Assembly: GCA_001839685.1 (NCBI GenBank)
Contig: MLAK01000796.1
Coordinates: 27,796 to 62,234, forward strand
DNA from: Tritrichomonas foetus
Taxonomy: Eukaryota; Parabasalia; Tritrichomonadida; Tritrichomonadidae
Direction: 5' to 3'
DNA length: 34,439 nucleotides
The stretch's first letter is position 1; the number at the start of each line of letters is the position of its first letter. This document shows, piece after piece, positions 28,500 to 34,439 of the stretch. The notes beneath the pieces were generated by a model that did not search any database, was not told the origin of the DNA, and saw only the letters and a program-made list of their open reading frames with translations. The position numbers were made by a program, and so were the translations under genes.

Positions 28500-30258
28500 T
28501 CATTTGATACCATCGTAGAATAATATATGCAATCATTGTGCTTTTACCTGTGCCTGGTGATCCTAACAATGCAAATGGCAATGCACCATTTTCGGAACAA
28601 TATTTTCTAAGTAAATTGTATAAAATTGGATAAAATCTGAGAACTACAATTCCATTAGGTTGATTATCATTAATTTGAATAGAATTAGTGGAAAACATCA
28701 TAACATTATTTCGTTTGATAATTCCAGAATCCCAAACATGACAAAAATTAAAATAGTTATTATCAGGATTCACTAAAATAGAAAGTAAAATTGGAAATAT
28801 TTTATGTTGTGGGTGATAGTGACTTTCTTGAGAAAGCTTTGAGAGTAAATTCTCTTCTTTATCATGAACAAGGAAAAATTTTGTTGGATTAAAGTCAAAT
28901 TTATGAAGTAAATTAATATTTGGACCAAAAGCAATGATTTTTTCGGTATTTAAAGAACCAGTCTCGACAAAATAAGGTTTAATAATAGAAATAAATATTC
29001 TTTTTTCACCATTTTGAACCTTTGTTGAAATTGAAATTTTATGAAATTGATAAGTACAATTGGAAAGTAAAGATAGAAATTCAAATAATTCTGCATTTAA
29101 ATTTTTTGGAAAATGCAAAAAAATTGAATTAAATAATAATGATTTTTTTAAAGTATTTAAAAATAGTGTAATATCTTCATCATTTAAAGGGGTCATAAAT
29201 TTGAAAAAAGAGTATAAATCGTTATATTCATTGAGACAAATGGGAATATGTTTAATCAATTCTCTCAGTCCAATTAAAATAATAATACTGAAAACATTTT
29301 GGGATAGCTGCTTGGGGATATTGGATATTTCTGTTGAATTTATGTTTTCGATTAATTTGAATAAATCACTTTGCAATTCATTTATTATAGTTTTTATTTG
29401 GGATTTAGAATTGTTTTTGATATCATATATGTTTATATTTAAATGATTTTGAAACAATTTAACTGCATAAATAAAATCTTTTAAATAATTATTTTGAAAG
29501 AATGATAAGAGGTTTTCAAGATCAGTTAAATTTATTGAACTTTGCTTTTCGATATTCAGGAACTGGTTATCCATATATTGATTCAAATCCAGTATGTGAT
29601 ACCATATGCCATCATGTTTGAAATTATAAATTGATGAATCTACTTTCTTTTCAATTGTTTGAAGATAATTATCATCAATAAGATCAAGCTCTTTCGCAAT
29701 TTGAAGGACATGCGTAAAATTGAGTTTTGTTGAAGAAATTGCTACAGAATGAGTAAATCCACTAAAAATCAAATAAATGGCAGAAATAATGTCTGGGTTT
29801 AATTCACGAGATTGATTATCATTTAATTTTTTTGTTAAAGGAGGTGGTCTTTGGAATTTCTTCGGTAAACTAGATTTTTGATGTACAGTTATGGGTTTAG
29901 AAACTTTTGTTTCCATATTTTCACTGGAATTGAATTCATCTTTATATAAATTGAGAGAATTTACAGAATTAAGTGAATTCATGGAATCTAGAAAATTTAT
30001 GGAATTTGACACCCAGCGATTGAAGGAAACATGTGATTCGTCTTCTTGTGTTTCAGTGACTGAGTATTGATTCGTATTTGCATCATTATTTGGTTTCATC
30101 GAAACTGGAACAAAAATTTTTGCTGGTTCTATTTCATCAAATTCATCAACAACTATACTCTGCTGATCCAGTATATCGCTGATAAACTGAGAGAAGCGTT
30201 TTGGAATCAGAGAGAATTGCTGATGCTCAGATGCAATAAACTCGTCTTCTGATTTCAT
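28360..30258 (-). CDS. 5' part of a frameshifted P-loop NTPase (SF1 helicase-like) gene
   Basis: 632 codons. Residues 1-150 are Ser/Asn-rich and probably disordered (a short MNSLNSVNSLN repeat is visible). Residues about 155-540 are helical with no known fold that I can name. GSPGTGKS at 566-573 is a Walker A motif placed after a hydrophobic strand (PFALL), as in SF1 helicases and other P-loop enzymes. About 45 residues later the frame degenerates (PSKKRISSFWNNEL) and stops at 28360, while the neighbouring frame takes up a motif Ia-like sequence. Joined, the two parts would give roughly 1060 residues. The ATG at 30258 is preceded within 350 bases by a divergent gene start and a MITE-like element. 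Confidence 0.7.
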   Translation of the reverse strand: MKSEDEFIASEHQQFSLIPKRFSQFISDILDQQSIVVDEFDEIEPAKIFVPVSMKPNNDANTNQYSVTETQEDESHVSFNRWVSNSINFLDSMNSLNSVNSLNLYKDEFNSSENMETKVSKPITVHQKSSLPKKFQRPPPLTKKLNDNQSRELNPDIISAIYLIFSGFTHSVAISSTKLNFTHVLQIAKELDLIDDNYLQTIEKKVDSSIYNFKHDGIWYHILDLNQYMDNQFLNIEKQSSINLTDLENLLSFFQNNYLKDFIYAVKLFQNHLNINIYDIKNNSKSQIKTIINELQSDLFKLIENINSTEISNIPKQLSQNVFSIIILIGLRELIKHIPICLNEYNDLYSFFKFMTPLNDEDITLFLNTLKKSLLFNSIFLHFPKNLNAELFEFLSLLSNCTYQFHKISISTKVQNGEKRIFISIIKPYFVETGSLNTEKIIAFGPNINLLHKFDFNPTKFFLVHDKEENLLSKLSQESHYHPQHKIFPILLSILVNPDNNYFNFCHVWDSGIIKRNNVMMFSTNSIQINDNQPNGIVVLRFYPILYNLLRKYCSENGALPFALLGSPGTGKSTMIAYIILRWYQMNDLFNEFNNPIETIIIKPNLLQKKMPPILLLFPSKKRISSFWNNEL

Positions 30259-30289
30259 TTTTGATGTTTATAAAAAAATCAATAAATAC

Positions 30290-30314
30290 AAAAAAAAAAA
30301 AAAAAAAAAAAAAA
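30290..30314. repeat. Run of 25 A
   Basis: Uninterrupted A tract next to the left end of the inverted-repeat element and 32 bases before the start codon of the minus-strand gene. Confidence 0.95.
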
Positions 30315-30321
30315 TGATTCA

Positions 30322-30594
30322 GGGAAAAGTGCTCAAAATAAAAGTGACACTTATAAATGGTCGGATTCACAATATCCTAGTGTTATTGAAGAATTACTCG
30401 CATAAATAATCCAAATATCATTTCACTTTGATGATTTCACAAATCTTAGATTTGAAATCTATCTAAAAAAATATATATATATCAAACAATTCTTGGCGAT
30501 TATCACATTGACAGGACATCTGATTGGGTGGCGAGAAGCACTCAACAAATACATGAAATAAGAAATTGTGTCACTTTTAATGTGCACTTTTCCC
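30322..30594. mobile_element. MITE-like element with 27-29-base terminal inverted repeats
   Basis: Left arm 30322-30350 (gggaaaagtgc...taaaagtgacac) pairs with right arm 30568-30594 (reverse complement gggaaaagtgc...taaaagtgacac). They are identical over the outer 11 and inner 12 bases, with a variable 4-6 bases between. The 273-bp unit has no sizeable frame, although 30500-30560 reads GHLIGWREALNKYMK before a stop. No clear target duplication is seen. It fills the divergent promoter region between the genes starting at 30258 and 30605. A nonautonomous transposon is the simplest reading; a paired regulatory site is the alternative. Confidence 0.55.
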
Positions 30595-30604
30595 GGAAAA
30601 TAGA

Positions 30605-32110
30605 ATGTTCATTGAAAAAGTTAACTTTCAATGTAATTTATATTTTGTCATGAATCTTGTATTTAAGCATGACAATCTAAAGGATAAAAACGAATCTTTA
30701 GAGAAAACTACTCTTTATTCATCTATCATGTCCACAAGAATTCCCACATTTCGGAATTTTCAAAGTATGATTAACCATTTTCAAAAGCTAATAACAGATT
30801 TTTCTCAAATGGAAGATAAATCAATATCTCCAAATGAACAATACCTTAAACGATTAACATATTATTGTATATGTCGCTATATTTCTGAAAATTCCGATTT
30901 GATAGTCCCATTGATTCCTGAAGATTTTAGAGGATTTGATCTTCCAACAGAATTAGACATACCAATAACCAAAAATATATATGAAATTTCTCCTGAAACA
31001 TTACCAATTTTATATTTTGTCAAATATTATAAACCAAAAGGCGGAAATCAAAGTGAAAGACAATTTTTGGAAAAATTTTACTCTCATTTTACTCAAAAGT
31101 ATTTTCAATTCAGATCGAAATTTTGTCTCTTAAAAGTCTTTTGTGTGAAAATATTAACAAAAGCATTAATATGGATGAACGAATATTATCCATGTTTTGC
31201 AGTTGCTCCTGCTTATATTAATGAAAATCGAATTGTTTTATTTTGTGCAATTGCAAAACTGATTTCAAATAATTTTTCACTTTATGCTCATCAAACTGGT
31301 GTTAAATGTCTTTTAAAAATTTTGCAAAACAATATTTATTCTGATGATCTTTTAAAATTCATTCCTCTTCTTATGAATGTTTCCAATTATCAATGTACAC
31401 TGAATAACATTTATCAGTGCATCACTTATTTAATAATTCACACAAATAATGAATATTTGACAATTTCTACGGATTTTTTAAATCGTCAAAAATTTCATGA
31501 GTTTTCATATGAATCTATGATTGCCTTTTTAGAGATGATGAGTATTTTCATCTCAAATAATAAAATTGGTGATTATCAACACTGGGAGGAATTAATTGAA
31601 TTATCTATTGAATATATTCTCTTCGATTATCAAAATTACGAAACTCTTCTTCTTTGTTCAAAATTGTTATTTGCCTATTTTAAAGATATAAAAGAATCTC
31701 AGGAAGTAATTATTAACATTCTTAAGAAAAAAATAATAGGGTATTCTTTTGAATCTATTAAGTCTAGAATTCGAATTATTACTCAAATTTTCATTGTAAG
31801 TTGTACCTCAATCTATGAACAAAAAAGAATTTTAAAACAGCAATCGAACAATTGTAAGATTGTTCAGAAAAATGAAAACCCAATGTCAAAAGAACAGATT
31901 ATAATACGCATTGCAGAGCAATATAATATTCCATTGAAAGAGCTCATTCCAATTGAGGAAATAATATTAATTGAAAAACAACTATCCTTTGAAAATCATC
32001 AAATAATAATTGACACAATGTCCTTAATTTGTCAACAAATAACTCAAGGTTTTAATGGAACTAATAATCATGAAAATAATAATGATTTTGAAAATAATAA
32101 TGATACTTAA
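30605..32110 (+). CDS. Unrecognised alpha-helical (HEAT-like) protein
   Basis: 501 residues in the longest frame. The first 41 residues look unlike the rest, and Met42 (position 30728, MSTRIPTFRNF, preceded by a TCATCT box) is a credible alternative start, giving 460 residues. The body is rich in Leu/Ile/Phe helices with regular spacing, as in HEAT/ARM solenoids (for example CLLKILQNNIYSDDLLKFIP). No membrane segment or signal is seen. The C terminus is Asn-rich (NNHENNNDFENNNDT) with a small repeat. It is divergently arranged to the frameshifted P-loop gene. I cannot name a family; vesicle-coat or transport-receptor solenoids are possible. Confidence 0.7.
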   Translation: MFIEKVNFQCNLYFVMNLVFKHDNLKDKNESLEKTTLYSSIMSTRIPTFRNFQSMINHFQKLITDFSQMEDKSISPNEQYLKRLTYYCICRYISENSDLIVPLIPEDFRGFDLPTELDIPITKNIYEISPETLPILYFVKYYKPKGGNQSERQFLEKFYSHFTQKYFQFRSKFCLLKVFCVKILTKALIWMNEYYPCFAVAPAYINENRIVLFCAIAKLISNNFSLYAHQTGVKCLLKILQNNIYSDDLLKFIPLLMNVSNYQCTLNNIYQCITYLIIHTNNEYLTISTDFLNRQKFHEFSYESMIAFLEMMSIFISNNKIGDYQHWEELIELSIEYILFDYQNYETLLLCSKLLFAYFKDIKESQEVIINILKKKIIGYSFESIKSRIRIITQIFIVSCTSIYEQKRILKQQSNNCKIVQKNENPMSKEQIIIRIAEQYNIPLKELIPIEEIILIEKQLSFENHQIIIDTMSLICQQITQGFNGTNNHENNNDFENNNDT

Positions 32111-32366
32111 TAAGTTATGCCTTGTACACGATTAATTCGAAATAACCTCAGAATTTTTTCGAACATGACTAGTTTATACTAAATTCTCAAGTAAATTTTG
32201 GAATTCGCAATTTTCAACTTCACTGGTAATTACCCTTTCAGGTTTTTCACTTCAATGATGCCTTTTAATTCACATGTCACACTGAATGAGCTTTTTCTGT
32301 GCGTATCAAAAAGTTAATATCAAAATCAACTTTTGAAAGTGAATGAACGTTTAAAATTTCTCATAC

Positions 32367-32849
32367 ATGGAAAATCAAGGATTGAATCACTTCTTTCACG
32401 GGCTCTTTCCAATATGCATTTTTGGATATGGATCTTATTGGATGTATATTTGTTGTGGCGAGCATTGGAGACGCGCTATCGGTCCACAAAATTTGATTTT
32501 GATTTTATTCAATTTGGCTTTTGTCGCGATTAGTTTAATCTTATTCAGTCGAAACATGAAGAAACACTACGCAGTAATGGCATTTTTATCGTTTATTCCA
32601 GGCGCTATTGTTTGCTTTATCAATCGTGCGACGCGTTATCCAGATTTTGTTCGTTTGATTGATTCATATAATGAAGGGCACATCAATGATGCTGTTGTTT
32701 TGGGCTATCAAATGATATATTCAGAAAATTTCCTGAAATACGATTATATTGTGAGTCGATCTTCAACATCGGCAATGATCATGGCCATACTCCAATTTTT
32801 ATGGTTTATTACTCTTATGCATAAACTTCTTTCCAATGCCGAAAAATAG
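32367..32849 (+). CDS. Small membrane protein with four predicted helices
   Basis: 160 residues. Hydrophobic segments lie at about 12-31 (GLFPICIFGYGSYWMYICC), 43-60, 68-85 and 135-151 (SAMIMAILQFLWFITLM). A polar region between the third and fourth (RATRYPDFVRLIDSYNEGH) probably faces one side of the membrane. No targeting peptide or known motif is recognised. The overlapping frame beginning at 32333 is less plausible because this frame carries the membrane pattern. A TCATAC box lies just before the ATG. Confidence 0.7.
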   Translation: MENQGLNHFFHGLFPICIFGYGSYWMYICCGEHWRRAIGPQNLILILFNLAFVAISLILFSRNMKKHYAVMAFLSFIPGAIVCFINRATRYPDFVRLIDSYNEGHINDAVVLGYQMIYSENFLKYDYIVSRSSTSAMIMAILQFLWFITLMHKLLSNAEK

Positions 32850-33631
32850 AAAAAAATCTCAACTCAAGAAAAAAAAATTGATTTGATCGGATTTTAGTCT
32901 AATCGGCTGTATATTTTCATGAAATGTCTAAAAATGGCATTTGAAGTTTTGACAGCCTATTGAAAATTGATCGTGAAAAAATAGAAACCTAATATTTCAC
33001 GTTTATATTGTTACATAAACTGTTGCGAAATGACAGATTGTAATTGTTTTTCAAATTTTCATTTTCTTCACAATTCTGAAGTGTTGTATGCAGTATCTAA
33101 GCTATTATATTTTTGCAATAAAAAAATGTTATCATGACACAAATCAGTTATATATTTTGTTAATTATATATATTGTTAGTTATATACTATGCTAGTTATA
33201 TATACTGTTAGTTATATATATTGTTAGGTATTTATATTGTTAGTTATTTATATTGTTAGTTATTTATATTGTTAGTTATTTCTATTATTAGTTATATATA
33301 ATGTTGGTTATATATAATGTTGGTTCTCTCAAATTTCACAAATGAAAAGGTTTTCATAACTATTCTTTTTCATTCATTTTTGGAAAAATGATCTCAAATG
33401 CAAAAAGGAAATCTTTTTTACATGATAATAATAGTTTAATGATATAAAAAGTAACCAATCAATACAGGTTTTCACTCCCGATAGGATTATTAACGATGAC
33501 ATAGAAATAACCTTTCAAAGTTCATCTCCATTCGCAACTTTTTCCATTTTAGGATCATAAAGAAAGTAATTTTGATTAATGACTTACATTTTTTCTCTTA
33601 CAATTGGAAACATCGATATATAAAATAATTT
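32850..33631. other. Intergenic with a minisatellite
   Basis: AT-rich; holds the 16-bp tandem repeat described at 33145-33326 and no supported gene. The genes at its two ends converge. Confidence 0.7.
33145..33326. repeat. 16-bp minisatellite, about 11 copies
   Basis: Units of the form agttatatatattgtt, in three visible subtypes: ttatatatattgttag, ttatttatattgttag (at least three neighbouring near-identical copies) and ttatatataatgttgg. The clustering of subtypes shows stepwise local duplication. Confidence 0.9.
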
Positions 33632-34255
33632 TCAACAACACTCTCCTTTTTGAGTTACTTCCGTGCTTATTTGATTTTCATTTCCTTTTTCTGTGATTTT
33701 CACAATTCTTTCATTTTCATTTCTTTTCTCTTTTTCAATCATTGATTTTTTGGCAGAAATTGCTACTGCTTTCATTAAAAGATCAACGTTTATATCTGCA
33801 AAAGCACTTATTTCAAAATATTGGCAGTTGACTGTTTCCAAAAACCGCCCAATTTGCTCTGGATTGACTCTTCGTTCCTCTTCAAGGTCATTTTTGTTTC
33901 CGGCCACGATAACGGTCGGAGTATGCTCCCCGCAGTTAGCTAGCACCTCGTCCATCCACACGTCAACTTCTTCAAACGTATCAGGCTTTGTCAGATCAAA
34001 CAATATGATAACTATGTCGGATGATCGAAAATATATATTTACAAGAGAACGATACTCTTCTTGTCCTGCTGTGTCCCAAAAGTTGAGGTGGAGGGTTTGG
34101 CCATCGAATTCATATTTGACTGACGCGAAAGAAGCTCCGGTTGTGGAAGTTGTTTTTTCATCAAGGTGGCTATTTACAATTCGATTAAATAAAGTTGTTT
34201 TGCCGACTGTTGAGGATCCGCATAAAACTATTTTCGTAAAAAGTTCAGAATCCAT
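33632..34255 (-). CDS. Rab-family small GTPase
   Basis: 207 residues from the preferred Met (position 34255, MDSELFTKIVLCGSSTVGKT); the frame is open up to 34300, which would add 15 unusual residues. G boxes: GSSTVGKT (P loop), TTGASF (switch I region), WDTAGQEEYRS (switch II), GNKND (guanine base) and ISAFADIN in place of the usual SAK. The C terminus ends in GECC, a double-Cys prenylation site. The switch regions are closest in style to the Rab5/21/22 endocytic branch, but the effector region is too divergent to name a subfamily. It would cycle between cytosol and membranes to direct vesicle docking. Confidence 0.93.
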   Translation of the reverse strand: MDSELFTKIVLCGSSTVGKTTLFNRIVNSHLDEKTTSTTGASFASVKYEFDGQTLHLNFWDTAGQEEYRSLVNIYFRSSDIVIILFDLTKPDTFEEVDVWMDEVLANCGEHTPTVIVAGNKNDLEEERRVNPEQIGRFLETVNCQYFEISAFADINVDLLMKAVAISAKKSMIEKEKRNENERIVKITEKGNENQISTEVTQKGECC

Positions 34256-34439
34256 GAATTGAAATAAAAAATCATCAAAATTAAATTCAAATTTGGTCAT
34301 ATATAAAGTTCTGAAAAAGTTAAATCATCTTTTCAGTCACATTATATATTATGTTTGGGTCATTACCACCCCCTATAAATATCCAGAAATGAAACCAACA
34401 AATGAAAAATTATTCTATTCATAACATTTTTATATATTC

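Noticed and set aside
1..34439. CRISPR arrays, tRNA or rRNA genes, prokaryotic operons or ribosome-binding sites.
   Set aside because: None seen; the gene content and leaders are eukaryotic.

Overview
The window looks like nuclear DNA of a parabasalid protist of the Trichomonas/Tritrichomonas kind. This is inferred from the gene set: BspA-like leucine-rich repeats, a TKL kinase, R2R3 Myb, a bacterial-type iron-sulfur flavoprotein, a Rab, and a pogo-like DNA transposon. It also fits the very AT-rich intergenic DNA, long uninterrupted reading frames, initiator-like TCATTT boxes 10-15 bases before two start codons, and stop codons read as TAAA at several 3' ends. The species cannot be fixed from sequence alone; Tritrichomonas foetus is my guess.

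Layout: 0.3-0.9 kb, a decayed minus-strand gene; 1.1-5.7 kb, a giant membrane-anchored protein resembling bridge-like lipid transfer proteins (Hobbit/SABRE/Fmp27); 5.9-6.2 kb, a dead BspA-type repeat gene; 6.5-9.3 kb, a helical importin-like protein; 9.9-11.0 kb, a type II membrane glycosyltransferase-like protein; 11.3-12.2 kb (minus), a Pro/Gly/Gln-rich protein, possibly Vta1-like; 12.4-14.5 kb, a BTB-like plus leucine-rich repeat protein; 14.5-16.1 kb, gene relics and a 173-bp inverted repeat; 16.1-16.7 kb, an iron-sulfur flavoprotein; 17.1-18.3 kb, two more decayed genes.

At 18.36-21.84 kb an R2R3 Myb gene is split by a 2.9-kb pogo/Tigger-like transposon. The element has 38-bp terminal inverted repeats (37/38 identical), a TA target duplication and a DD35D transposase. 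Removing the element and one TA makes the Myb frame continuous, so the insertion looks recent. At 22.1-23.4 kb is an L-type lectin cargo receptor with a C-terminal KKXX retrieval signal, and at 23.9-26.5 kb a TKL kinase with a C-terminal 18-bp tandem repeat. At 26.6-30.3 kb (minus) lies a degenerate P-loop (SF1 helicase-like) gene broken by a frameshift, with another relic downstream. At 30.3-30.6 kb is a 273-bp MITE-like inverted-repeat element. Then come an unknown helical protein, a four-helix membrane protein, a 16-bp minisatellite and a minus-strand Rab GTPase.

The genes do not form an operon or pathway. The lipid transfer, lectin receptor, Vta1-like and Rab proteins would all serve membrane traffic, but they sit here as independent genes. 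The main signal of the region is genome turnover: one fresh transposon hit, one frameshifted gene, two inverted-repeat elements and about seven decaying reading frames.
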